NCBI GenBank assembly: GCA_916700875.1
Contig: CAKAKS010000001.1
Span: forward strand, 16,954,461-17,018,460
Origin: Sebastes aleutianus
Taxonomy: Eukaryota; Chordata; Actinopteri; Perciformes; Sebastidae
Reading direction: 5' to 3'
Length of the DNA stretch: 64,000 bases
Both the position numbers and the translations under genes were made by a program. The notes under the pieces are model-generated. The model did not search any database and had not been told where the DNA came from. It saw nothing but the letters and a program-made list of their open reading frames with translations. Below, piece after piece: positions 22,101-33,900 of this stretch (positions are counted from its first letter, which is position 1; every line of letters begins with the position of its first letter).

Positions 22101-25100
22101 GAGTTAACTCACATGCTGAAGCATAGCACCCACCCTCCGGTTCCCCCCCAGGTAAACACTGTTAGCTCTGTCAGCACTGTTGCCATTAGCGCTGTTATTT
22201 GTTGAGAGCCGTGTGGAGGCAATAGATATGCTCTGAATTTCGAATTTAGCACCTTTAAATGTTGATGTTCCCATCTACATAATGCAGTTTGTTTTAAACC
22301 AGCAATGAAGTCAGGAGAAAACTAGTTAATTGAAAAGAAAATAACATGTCTGAAATGTCTAAGAATTTAAAAGGTGTTTCACATTATAATTCTGATATTA
22401 CTGGGGCTCACCGAGGATCACCTGCAAGATAAGTTTGTCACTTCAAACTTAGCTCGGAGCCTTGAGGAGGACTGAAGGCACAAATGAGATTGTCAGAGCC
22501 ACAGGTTACAGGCTATCCCTGAAGCTAAGACGCGCTTAAAAATTCATAGAGTATCGATCCTTACACCGGTGCAAAGTAAAATACCACATATGAAGCCAAT
22601 ATTGATGTATACAGTAGTTGAAGTATAATGTTTAAGCTATGAGTTCAGGAGACCACATATTGCAGGTCCAAGAAGAGGTCTGCTCAGGTTTTAGTTGTTA
22701 ACTCATGTGATGCGTAAGTCCTCTAACCTTTGTGCAGAACGGCTTTTTTAGTTGACACAAGAAAGAAAAAAGGAAAGTTGAGGTTATGACGGCAAATAGA
22801 ACAAAAATGAAGGTATACTGAAGTGTCTCTAGATAAAGAAAAATCATCAACTAAGCTTTTTTCTAAATAGGCACAGATTAGCTGTTTTTTTTCCTTTGGT
22901 GTTAAAAAAAAAATCCATCAAGCTGGTCATTTGCTTCTCTCTGTACAACTGTAATTCCAGGCCTGTGCTCAGCCCTGTTTAGCAATAACAGCTAATCATG
23001 CAAATGGCATCAAGAGTGCCACTTTTGTCTCTTTCACAGGTGACACTCTGTGCCCACATCACAGGCCTTTACACAAGCACACACAAAACCAACACGAGCT
23101 TACACTCAAAATACATACCGCGGACAAACATCGTGAAATTTCCATACAGTTGTCGTTAACAGCAATTCCATCACGCAGAAAGCTGTCGTACTACATGAGT
23201 GGTATACAATCAGTGGCAAAAGTAATCCATAAAACGGCCATGCACTTGTCCAAGGTGTAATTTCCATTTCAAGATGTGATTGCATGCAGTAGCTGAGCAA
23301 TTTATTTTCTTATCACTAGCTGGATACTACATGATGTGTAATGTTTTTCTTACATTTTACCACACATGATGGTGAGTTATGGACTGTTTCTATCTAAGGC
23401 GGAATGCGTTTGTTTCTCAGACTCAAAACGGATGTTAATTACCAAGTTATTACATGCCAACACTTTTGCTTTGGTCAGAGATATAAGCGACCGTATAACG
23501 ATAAATTAAAAAACACAAAAATAGTCTATGCAAAACAGATATGAACATCGTGTAAATGTAACCTTGAAATGCTAATATTTCGCAAGTCTCAAGAGTTCCC
23601 CTGACAGATACTCAGAAGAATAGTTTGATGTTTATGTAAATCATGTCTTGCTGACAGATGTAATGCTGCCTTTGGAAGTGCAAACAAAGAAAAACGGGGA
23701 AGGGGAAAGTAAGCACTGAAGAGCATGTCTATTGTTTCGACAGCTTGTGTCCCCAGCATCTGGCATCAAGCAGGAACAGCATGTCAAGATTAATGAAATG
23801 TTACTTTTATTGATCTACAGCATGCAGTATATAAATATATACTTCTTTAGAAAACTGCAGGCACTCATATAGTACCCAGCAGCGAGTGCAGGCTCAGTTT
23901 GCAAAGTTTCTGAAGTTTTTAGGGCTGCAAACTCAAAAAAGACAAGGCTTCAGCCATACTGTACGGCAATTTAAAAACAAATGTTCGGTGCACGGTTTAG
24001 GGAATAGATAATCTTAATGTCTTCCTTGCTATATTCCGGGGCTTTAAATTCCAATCAATGAAGTGAAATTAAAGACCATGTGAATGACTTTCAGCGCGAG
24101 TCGACTGAGCGGACTTGTTAGTGGGAGCAGGGGCACGGTGACAAGAGCGTGGCAGAGACTGCTCCCTCACTCTCCTCTCCCCATTTAATTTTCCAATCCA
24201 CTTCCTCCACATAGTTAGGAGAAGTGAGTTTTGTTCTGGTTTGATACACCATCTAATGAGAGCTACTAAGAGCCTGTTGAAATCATTCCCTAATAACACA
24301 TTCTGAAGGCTGCGAATGAGGAATATTTTTCCTCCCATCTCTCCATTCAGGGCTTAATATATTCTCTTTACTCACCTCTGTTCCATTTCCCTTCCTACAC
24401 TGTGTTTCTCCACTTTCATTAACTGTATTTCAAGGGGAGGGAGGGGAAAAAAAAAAAGATTTTGAACAATCATTACACTTTGATTTGATATGATTTTAAC
24501 AAGCGCTGCATTTTGGTTTTACAGTATGCGGTCACTGGCTGCTGATATACTCCAATAAAAACCTAGAAAGACGTCTTTGAAACAGCACAAAATGAGCTGC
24601 AGAGGGATTGAGATTTTCTATGCTGAGATTCACAGATACAAGTGTTGATGTAAGCAGAACTGCTTATCTCAATACGGCCATAGGCTTCACCAGGTAAGCT
24701 TGATTTGATCCGAAATTGGTCACACATCCACCATGAAAATGTGTTAAGATCCTGTTTATCAGGCATATACTGTCGAGGCATTTCTACAAATAATTCATTA
24801 TTCAACACTACGCATCAACAGATGCCCTATTGAACTGAATGGTACATGACAGCATAACTTGTCCGCCGTTAATCCATTCTACTTGCTTGACACACTCCAG
24901 CTGTAACAAGAACAAGTGACCTGACCTGTGCTGCTATATGCCGTCTGCTTAAAACTCCTCTGTGGTTTAAATGTTATCTGCTCCGAAGATAAAGCGCCCT
25001 CCCTTCCGATTCCTTGGGCTGTGGGTATTAGTTACAGCTGAAACACTGGTTGGTATTCCGCTTTGAATCCTGGAATTGTGTCGGCACCTTGACGTTTGAT

Positions 25101-25373
25101 TGGATCTGTGCAAATGCATGTATATGCAAATTTGCCAGATATCGCTTCTTGCTCGGGGTGAAACGGGGGAAACAGTGGTTGCATTCTGACGAGCCTCCCG
25201 CGTGGACTTTCCCTCCCTTCCTCCTTAGAGAGCGGCATTTGGTGATCTATAAATTCCCAGTAAATCTCAGAGCCTGGGTGCCTTCCCTGACATTTCCACG
25301 CTCCCACATAGCATATTTTTAAGAAGGTAAAATCCATAATCTGTGTCAATGGTATCACACGGTGTATTTGCAG
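22101..25373. other. No gene or bounded repeat seen
   Basis: Mostly AT-rich unique-looking DNA with short A and T tracts (22890, 24449). No open frame carries a recognisable domain. Confidence 0.5.
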
Positions 25374-25427
25374 GGGGCCCTGTGCGCACTAAACTGGCCA
25401 AGGATGCAGTGCAGAGGCTCAGAGGAG
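25374..25427 (+). other. Candidate 54-nt exon, unproven
   Basis: Acceptor GTGTATTTGCAG ends at 25373 and the donor GAGGAG-GTAAAA starts at 25428. The 54 nt are phase 1 on both sides and read GPVRTKLAKDAVQRLRGG, with coding-like codons (GTG, CTG, GCC, AAG, CAG, AGG, CTC) in an otherwise AT-rich background. The length is a multiple of three and the phases are symmetric, as for a cassette exon. I do not recognise the protein. Phase 1 is not directly compatible with the phase-0 candidate at 17656, so other exons would have to lie between. Confidence 0.3.
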
Positions 25428-25844
25428 GTAAAAATGTTTGTTCTTGCCTCTGTTGTCATACTCGTGCCTCAGGGCCTACACCAGAGTTACTCATACCTCT
25501 GCAGAGACAATCCAATATTCTCCAACGACTAAATGTAACCGTATTTATAGAAATGACGCAATTGTTGGCGTGCTGAATAGGAATAGTGCAATTATTAATG
25601 CTACAGAATAATAACATAAAAGGCAAAAAATATGATATAAATAATATATCATAATACGTTAAAAATTTGCATGGAGTCACACTGAATATTTATTTGGTAC
25701 ATCCCTTCTGTGTTGAGTTGAAATCACTATTGCCTAATCCACATCCTGGTTTCAAAATCACTATTGCATTTCTTTATCTTCACCTCCTCCTTTTCAAAGA
25801 ACAGAACATCGCTAAGGGATAATGGCTTTAATCGTGATATAAAT
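25428..25844. other. No gene seen
   Basis: AT-rich sequence between the candidate exon and element A2. Confidence 0.4.
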
Positions 25845-26794
25845 CCGATATATATCCTCATACAACAGCTCGTAAGATATCTTACAAAAAAGTTATTCCT
25901 AATTTTTTTGTGTTTCCTACGAATGTGACGTGACGCATGTGTCAATTTCCTCTCCAGTCTTATCAAAATGAAACTACTTAGGTTTAGGCAAAAAAAAATA
26001 CTTGGTTGGGTTTAGGCAACAAAACTACTTGGTCGGGTTTAGGCAACAAAACTACTTGGTTGGGTTTAGGCAACTAAACTACTTGGTTGGGTTTAGGCAA
26101 CAAAACTACTTGGTTGGGTTTAGGCAACAAAACTACTTGGTTGGGTTTGGCAACAAAACTACTTGGTTGGGTTTAGGCAACAAAACTACTTGGTCGGGTT
26201 TAGGCAACTAAACTACTTGGTTGGGTTTAGGCTACAAAACTACTTGGTTGGGTTTAGGCAACAGAACTACTTGTTTGGTTTTAGGCAACAAAACTACCTG
26301 GTTGGGTTTGGGCAACAAAACTACTTGGTTGGGTTTAGGCAACAAAACTACTTGGTTGGGTTTAGGCAACAAAACTACTTGGTTGGGTTTAGGCAACAAA
26401 ACTACTTTGTTGGATTTGGGCAACAAAACTACTTGGTTGGGTTTGGGCAACAAAACTACTTGGTTGGGTTTAGGCAACAAAACTACTTGGTTGGGTTTAG
26501 GCAACAAAACTACTCGGTTGGGTTTAGGCAACAAAGTTACTTGGTTCGGTTTGGGCAACAAAACTACTTGGTTGGGTTTGGGCAACAAAACTACTTGGTT
26601 GGGTTTAGGCAACAAAACTACTTGGTTTCACATGGGGTACCAAAACCTCCTCCCTATGCAGCGTTTGTTGCTTTTTATACTTGCTGATTCACAATTTTGT
26701 GGATTGTATACAAATGTATTTTGTGGGATATGCACAAACTACAGTGTATTACTTTCCGTTAGTATAGCTACGAACAGTATATGATAACAGCCTG
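25845..26794 (+). mobile_element. Element A, copy A2, expanded by a minisatellite
   Basis: Left part (TATCCTCATACAACAGCTCG, GATATCTTAC, ACGTGACGCATGTGTCAATT) and right part (TTTCACATGGGGTACC, CCTCCTCCCTATGCAGCG, ending ATGATAACAGCCTG at 26794) correspond to the two halves of A3 at 40308-40762. The middle is replaced by a 27-bp tandem array. A 15-bp direct repeat, ATCGTGATATAAATC (25831) and ATCATGATATAAATC (26797), brackets the element and may be its target duplication. Confidence 0.8.
25972..26628 (+). repeat. 27-bp minisatellite, 24 units
   Basis: Unit TTGGTTGGGTTTAGGC followed by AACAAAACTAC. GG-TTT-(A/G)GGC recurs 24 times from 25981 to 26602 at an average spacing of 27.0. Variants occur (GGATTTGGG, TCGGG, CTACCTGG). 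One unit near 26143 lacks a base. Because 27 is divisible by three the array is open in two plus-strand frames and one minus-strand frame, giving 9-residue repeats such as VGFRQQNYL that are not evidence of a protein. Confidence 0.97.
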
Positions 26795-26811
26795 AATCAT
26801 GATATAAATCA

Positions 26812-29796
26812 GTGTAAAGGTCTGTATAACATGTTCCTATGCAATGTACAACTATTTAGCACATAATCATGTGGGTTTCATCTACTTACAGTATATTACA
26901 CTCATATGTACATTTGTTACCAGTATATTTGCTGAAACTCTATACTGTATCTACCAAATGATGATGCATTACATCATCCACTATACACATGTACTGTGTG
27001 CTCCAAAGGGAAGGTATAGTAGCGTAAATCATTTTATGAGCTATTCAGTTGAATATAAAAAGAGCTCAGAAATGCTTCCCCACCAGTGTCCCATTATTCT
27101 GTAATGACTGCTCAAAGTCTACACGTCCTAATCATTTGTGGTATTTGGATTTAGATGCGTTGCTACTTTGACACTCATTCTTGCAGGGAAGAACAGATAA
27201 TTGTATATGATGCCCACTAAAAAGCGGTTACACTGCTGTGTCTGCGCATCTATGCATTCTGACAGTGGTAATCATTAGTCTTTCAGCGATCTTTGCAATT
27301 AATCTATCTTGACATGATAATTTGCGTCAGTTCTATTTGAGGTGTTTTTGTGAACCTTTGCTCAGCAGGGTGGCACGGCGGTGTGCCTCTGTAGAAGAAA
27401 CAAGAGGCAGATGCATTCAGTGATCCAGTCTGTCAACACTACACAGGCTTCTGTTAGCAGCAAAGATCAGAACAGAACGGGCCTACCAGATTTTTGTTCA
27501 TTGTGTCACCAAATTACACTTGACAAGTGGAGGGAAGAATTGCTTGATTGATGAACAAAGTAATTCTCTACATGTAATTAATACACTACTAATGGCCATC
27601 CATTTGTCTTTCATTCTGCGCAGTAAAACCCAGAGGATGGCAGGGAAACATATTGCCACGAAGGCTCCAAACTGACCGCCCCGCCATGTGAAAGACTGGG
27701 TTTCCTTCGCCAGATTTTGTTACCTAATGGCTTGTCGGGAAACCGTAGGGACAACGTAATGGAGCATGTAATGGATAAAGGATTGTGTTGATGGGCATGT
27801 GTTGACTTAACAATATTGATCTGGAGAATTTATATTGATAAATGCAAAAACATTTTTGCAGTGAAACTCTAATGCACTTTGTGTGATTCATACAAGGAAT
27901 AGCTCATAGCGTTTGCATCAACATAAAGTAATAATCTGACATTTTCATAAAAACAAATGTGTCTTTTGATACCCGTTATCAGTACATAATGTTCGATGAC
28001 GTGAAAGCTTTTACATGTTTTGCTCTAAACACAAAGGTCTTCTCCTGCAGTAGAAGGTGATGCTTTGCATTTTCATCAACAGGAAACAAGAAAACAAGAA
28101 AAGCTGAACACAAGAATTAAGTTGCTATAATGAGCAGAGATGCCCACAGACAAAAAAAGAACACCACATACAAACTTTACAAATGGGAAATCAAAGTAAA
28201 AAAGATGCAAGATCGCTTAACACGCTGACTTGATTGAGAGGAAACCTCTAGGGAGCTTAGTTCAGCAACACCACAGCAATGAACGCTTGGCACCGAAGAC
28301 GGCAGCAAAGTAAAACAACTGAATTTTGGCAAAAGCTTTAATTTAAACTTTAAAAGGAGTGGGATTACTCCATCAATTAAAAGTAGATAGATGAGACGGT
28401 CAATTCGACAGATTGATAGGTAACAGAGCAACTAATCAAACGGTGAGCACGGCACGATAGTAAAGACGGAGAGAAAAGAAAAGAAAAACGAGAGAGATTG
28501 TGATGGATGACACAACATCCAGCATAGTATCATATCTCTGTGGATTAAATGCTCTGGGAAGCTGGCCCCGGAGTGTGCTTGTGCATATCATTAAGCCCCA
28601 TGAAGAGGAGGAGGGCACGTCGAAGCCGCTGCCAGGCCAAAATGCACGGAGAGGCCACGTCTCGCAGCTGGTGCTCGCTAGACTCCAAAAGCAACCGTTT
28701 CTAAGAAGGATTGGGTTTTATAACTTGTATATATATATATATATATTTTTTTTTCCACAGTATTTGAGATGATAAACATTTCATCTGGACAGAGGGAGAA
28801 AAATCAAAGTAGCCCTGCAGGACCCAGTGGTTGTTTGTGCGTGCCTGAGTGAGTGTGTGTGTGTGTGTGGGTTGTTTGTGAGTGTCTTTGCACATGTATG
28901 CACATCCTTGTATACCGTTCAGCTTGTGTGCGCTCCAAAGTGTATTTACCTGTGTGCGTTGGTGTGTGTGCACTGTGTGCGTCATTCTTCCGGAAGGCGG
29001 TTTTAAAAACACACTATGTCAGATATTGGACGGCTACTGTATAATTTGACGGGTCTGTGCACAGAGGCCGGCTGCGGTATGAGTCATTGATTACACATCA
29101 GCTTAGTATGCTGCAGTGCAGACCCCTACATTGGTGGAGAGGCAACCTGAAGCCCCCAATCGATAGCTGCAGGCCTGTGAAGCTTCCGTCGGGTCCGGAG
29201 TGAAGGACTCCCCACCTCTCCACTGGGCCCGGGCCTAACCTTTTCCAAAGAGAGGTGATGAAGAAGCTCATCATTTCTAATGAGGAATTAGCGATCGGTC
29301 CAGAAGAAATGACTGTCAGCACCGAATCGAGGAGTCAAAAAGGTCTCGGAGACTGGGAAGTGCCAAACGGTATTCATTAGGGACCTGGAGATTTTCTTGA
29401 TTTGCTTTGAGCGGCAGTCAGCGGGGTTTAACGGCCAGGATGGGAAGCCCAATGATTAACGCTATCTGTGTTCCTGTCATTAAATTAGTTATGTTGTGAT
29501 TTGGGAAAGAGTGAATATTGCTTTAAAGGTGCTTTTGATAACATTGATGACATTCAGCCACTAGATGTCACAGATGTCCCTCCCCTGTTACATTGCATTT
29601 ACTTCAAAACAAGTCGTTGCCAGACACTTATTGTCAATCTCAGCCATTTGTCTGTTTTGTACACAATAACTGACGACACAGAGATACCACGTGATACCAA
29701 CGTCGTTTTACTATTGGCTCACAAGTCAGATATCTTCCACAGAGATCAACAAAACATTCATTTTGGACCCGCCAAAATTTTTAAAATGATTAATTC
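26812..29796. other. No gene seen; small simple repeats
   Basis: Includes a TA/T tract at 28727-28755 and a GT run at 28853-28870. The open frame 28500-28772 and its minus-strand counterparts have no recognisable domain or splice context. Much of it looks like unique intergenic or intronic DNA. Confidence 0.5.
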
Positions 29797-30985
29797 TAGG
29801 GCTGTCAATCGATTAAAATGTTTAATCATGATTAATCGCATGAATGTCCATAGTTAAAGTGGCAGTAGGCAGTATATTTTTGGCATCATTGGGCAAAAAT
29901 TCCATAATGACCTTTGAGCATAATTGTAATTCAAGTGTTCTGAGAGACAACTAGACTTCTGCACCTCATCATGGCTGTTTTCAGGCTTTAAAAAATCTAG
30001 CCCGTGACGGGAGACTTTGACCAATCACAGGTCATTTCATTGAGAGAGCGTTCCTATTAGCTGTGCTCCGGTCATGTGACCGGAATTTGGCATTCCTTCA
30101 ACAGATCTTACAATGGCGGACGCTTCACAAACTTTCTCATTTTACAGCTAAACCGTACACTACAAGTTGATTCTGAAAACATTTTAGGCGAGGAATAGGC
30201 ATCAACGTAACATAATATTGATTCATATTTGATCAGCGCTGCCTAGTTTGACCGTTTGGTCGGAGTTCACGAGTGATTGACAGCCGGCTATCATAGACAG
30301 CAGCTGGACAGCAGACCTCAGATCAGCTCTTACTGCTTGTTTTCCTCTGGTCTGTGAAATCTTGCAGATGCCGTTAGGAGCACCGGAGGACACAGAGGCA
30401 CATGATTTTTTTCAGGTTACCTGTTTCATGTAATACTGTCCCGATATAGCGACCGTTTTATAAAAATAACTTTTTTTAAAATCATATCTGCTCCAATCTC
30501 GCCTACTTCAGCTTTAATCACGATGAAATTAATCACACTTTGTTAATCTGATCAAAATGCACCTTAAAGAGAGATTTGTCAAGTATTTAATACTCTTATC
30601 AACATGGGAGTGGACACATATGCTGCTTTATGCAAATGTATGTATATATTTATTATAGGAAATCAATTAACAAAACAAAACAATGACCAATATTGTCCAG
30701 AAACCCTCACAGGTACTGCATTTAGCATAAAAAAATATGCTCAAATCACAACATGGCAAACTGCAGCCCAACAGGCAACAACAGCTGTCAGTGTGTCAGT
30801 GTGCTGACTTGACTATGACTTGCCCCAAACTGCATGTGATTATCATAAAGTGGGCATTTCTGTGAAGGGGAGTCTCGTGGGTACCTATAGAACCCATTTT
30901 CATTCACATATCTTGAGTTCAGAGGTCAAGGGGACCCCTTTAACAATGCCCATGTCAGTTTTTCCTCGCCAAAATTCAGCATAAA
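29797..30985 (+). mobile_element. hAT-like element H, 3' truncated, hosting F1
   Basis: Starts TAGGGCTGTCAATCGATTAA and continues with inverted TTTAATCATGATTAATCGC words, the recognisable start of a very common fish hAT-type family. After the F1 insertion it resumes with TTAATCACGATGAAATTAATC, then CTTATCAACATGGGAGTGGA and GAGTCTCGTGGGTACC. It stops near 30985 without the matching GACAGCCCTA end, so the right side is lost. No transposase. Confidence 0.75.
29858..30513 (+). mobile_element. Element F1, TTAA-flanked miniature transposon in H
   Basis: Begins AGTGGCAGTAGGCAG and ends CTACTTCAGCT, with TTAA on both sides (29854-29857 and 30514-30517). The flanking H sequence joins across a single TTAA, as expected for insertion with a TTAA duplication. 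TTAA sites with 5'-AG...CT-3' ends fit the Kolobok superfamily better than piggyBac, which usually begins CC. 656 bp, non-coding, with segments shared with F2 and F3. Confidence 0.75.
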
Positions 30986-33900
30986 TTTAAAAAAAATATC
31001 TGTCTATATAAAAACTGTTATCAATAACACCTTTAAGATATTGCAGTTGTCTCGTCTTGCAGAGGGAGAAGAAAGCAATATCAAGAAAAATAATATGTTT
31101 TTTTCATAAAGACTTATATTCTAATGACAGAACTTTTAACCCAGAAGATACTTGTTCTAAAATCAGTACCAACGCACCCTTTTCTGAAATCATGGGATAC
31201 ATTTCATGTTTAAGAGATGAATCACTCCAATTGACAGAAACATATTCACGGCTAATTAAAAACGTAATTGCGTGCACTTTAGCCATTTAGAGGAAGATGA
31301 ATGTGAAATCATTAGGCATCCTCAGAAAACCAGATGTTCATTAAATTATGTCTATACAAATGCCATTGTTCAATAGATTGCCAGAATATATGCTTACAGT
31401 AAAATGCTGGGTAATTCATCCCTTAAAGCGCTTTAATTGATTTAAGCCTGCAAAAATACGCCATCACTGCAGCGCAACATTAAAAACCAGAACCGGCATG
31501 GCAGCTAAATGCTATTTTTCTCCCCTTTCTTTCTGTTGTTTCTATAGCTCATCTATTATTAAGATCCATTTTAGAATCTGAAATGAAATGTGAATGAAAA
31601 AGGAAGTCTGATTAATCTTAAGAGAGTAATCCAGTTGCCGAGCAATGTTGCTTTTTAATAAATAATGTCTGTAACCTAGTAATATGTATATGAGTGTAAT
31701 CTGCTTTTGAGGCGTGGTAATCACAGCAGAGATAAGGCGACATTCCCCTTCGCCCGGCCTCAGACAAAACCATCTCTGGAGAATGCAACAATCATGCCTC
31801 AGTCGCTGTCTCTCAATTAGCCCCCGCTGTGCAATTCATTGGGTTTGCTGTAACAGTCCCTTAACAATACTTACCCAGGCTAGTCATTACTCAGTTCTAC
31901 GAGATGGGGACCGCTTTCTGCATATTCGGGAGACATAATGTACAGTCTGACAAAAGTGATCCAAATCTAATGGCTCCTGATTATGAATAAGAGATACAAA
32001 ATTATCCAAATTCATCAAAACTAACTGAAAACTGTTCCGTATCTTGTTAAAGCCACCTACATGTTATTCATTTCTCTTAGTTCTTGTCAAATTAAGCTCA
32101 AATGTTGGCCACATGAACACAAAATCTCTGTTCGGACTGCCAAGTGGCAGTGACAGGCTGGAAACAACAATCCTCACAATGTCTTGCTCGTATTTCTTTT
32201 TGATTTTCTGGCTTTTTTCAGATATTAAAAAAAAAGTTGGACTAACTTAGTTTGTACAAACTGTATATGTATTTTTCTGTTCTGAGGCGAGATCAAAATG
32301 CTCTGCTTCAGTGGAGGGATAACAGTTGTTTTACTGGTCGACACAGGGTCAGTGACCTTTCTGATGTTATTCCTCTATCCTGCTCATGTACATTTCCTTC
32401 TCTCATACAGCCGGTGAATCCTTCCTTTTTGTGTGTTTTGACAATTATTATGAGACTCTGTCAGGCGCACCCGGCAAGCCAACTCGCTGTGGTTTATGTA
32501 CCTAATAAAAGCTGTGCTGAGTAATTTCAATTTCTCTGAAGCCACTGCCTCTGCTTTTTACATTAGACAACTCTTCCACTGGCTGTGGATTGGACTAATG
32601 GAAAGTGTGCTTCTGCCTTTTCCTTGGAAGGATGGAGGGGGAGGAAGAAAGAGTGAAAAAGGAAGGAAGAGAGAGTTAGATGTTGAGAATGACAGATGGG
32701 TAGACCGCAGTACTAATTGGTGTTGAAACAGCATCTTGTTTATTAAAACACAGATTTCTGCATCTTTAGCGCACATTATGATAAGTCTCAAATGACACAT
32801 TTCACTTTATATTAGAACGGTTTCCACTTTTCTTTTTAAGTAATATCTAAAATGTCTACAAAGCAGCCAACTGATTGGATTCCTTAGTGATTTTTACAAA
32901 CCTACAATTAATTTTCCCCCTGTTACCACTGGCAACAGCCTAAATGTGTTGCCATCAAAAGGGTCTGCTTAGACACCTTCCCTCAAAGCAGCTGCATCTA
33001 TCTTTCAGTCGCCTCTCATGTGGAATCCAACAGGGGGACCTTTTAATAGCATTCACTAGGTGGCAGTCTAGTAACACTAAACCTATTGGCTGATATAAGC
33101 CTGCATGCATACATCAAGATACACAGAGATGAGCCGATAATATGGATTAACAAGATTTGTCTGTTTTACAGCTTCATCAGAATATATAATTTGATGTTTG
33201 GATTGAAATAACTTGAAAAATAAGTTTTACACATCAAGTGTCCTACTGGCTGAGGTAATCAGTGTTTTTCTCCTTTCAGTAGATCACTGGGTTTGTCGAT
33301 GCAGTTGTAAAGGATGGAGTCTCTGGGCTGCGGTGGGTGGTGGTGGGGGGGGACGAGGTGGTCTTTTTACTTTAAGGATCTGTAAATTGTCCAAGCTGTG
33401 TTCTTTCCTGTGATACCTACCCACCTGAAACTGCTGTTCCTACACTTCACTGAAGCAATTATAGAGAAGGACTTTGGCAGATCAATGAAATCCCCTTTAG
33501 ATGAGAGAGCTGTACAGGCGTTTTGATCAATCCCGGATCAATTCCACTGTTTTGCCCAAACCTTGGCCAAATAAAAGTGGGACTTTTGGTTGAGGAGTAG
33601 CACTCGCCGATAATGATAACAACGTCTCTGTCCGTCGATGGCTGCCTGTATCAGTTTTCTGGCTACAGTATATTGTCTGCACTGCAAGGCTTAGCACACA
33701 CCTGCTGGTCTCTTTCTCTCAATCTCTGTATGTCTCTCCATCTCCCATCTCTTTCGAATGTGGAAAAGTGACAGGTGCTTGAATGCAATCTGAGTTGGCA
33801 ACGCACATCAAAGCTCTCCGTAAATTCTAAAGAGGAGCTGAAAGTCGTCATTAAAGAGACTCTGCATGGCTAAATCTGACAAGACTAAGTACTGAGTGTA

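Noticed and set aside
25972..26628. TTTAGG words suggesting interstitial telomeric repeat
   Set aside because: Vertebrate telomere is TTAGGG. The unit here is 27 bp, contains one GGTTTAGG only, and is derived from element A.
26163..26784. Long open frames of 127-187 residues over the minisatellite
   Set aside because: They follow directly from the 27-bp period, which keeps several frames open on both strands. No start context, no splice sites and no non-repetitive domain.
28500..28772. 90-residue open frame
   Set aside because: No recognisable motif, no splice context, and its end runs into a TA microsatellite.
33262..33335. Strong acceptor TTTTTCTCCTTTCAGTAG followed by a protein-like stretch ITGFVDAVVKDGVSGLR
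   Set aside because: The frame needs the second of two tandem AGs because TAG follows the first, the only donor gives 50 nt, and it runs into a G-rich tract. Evidence too weak for a feature.
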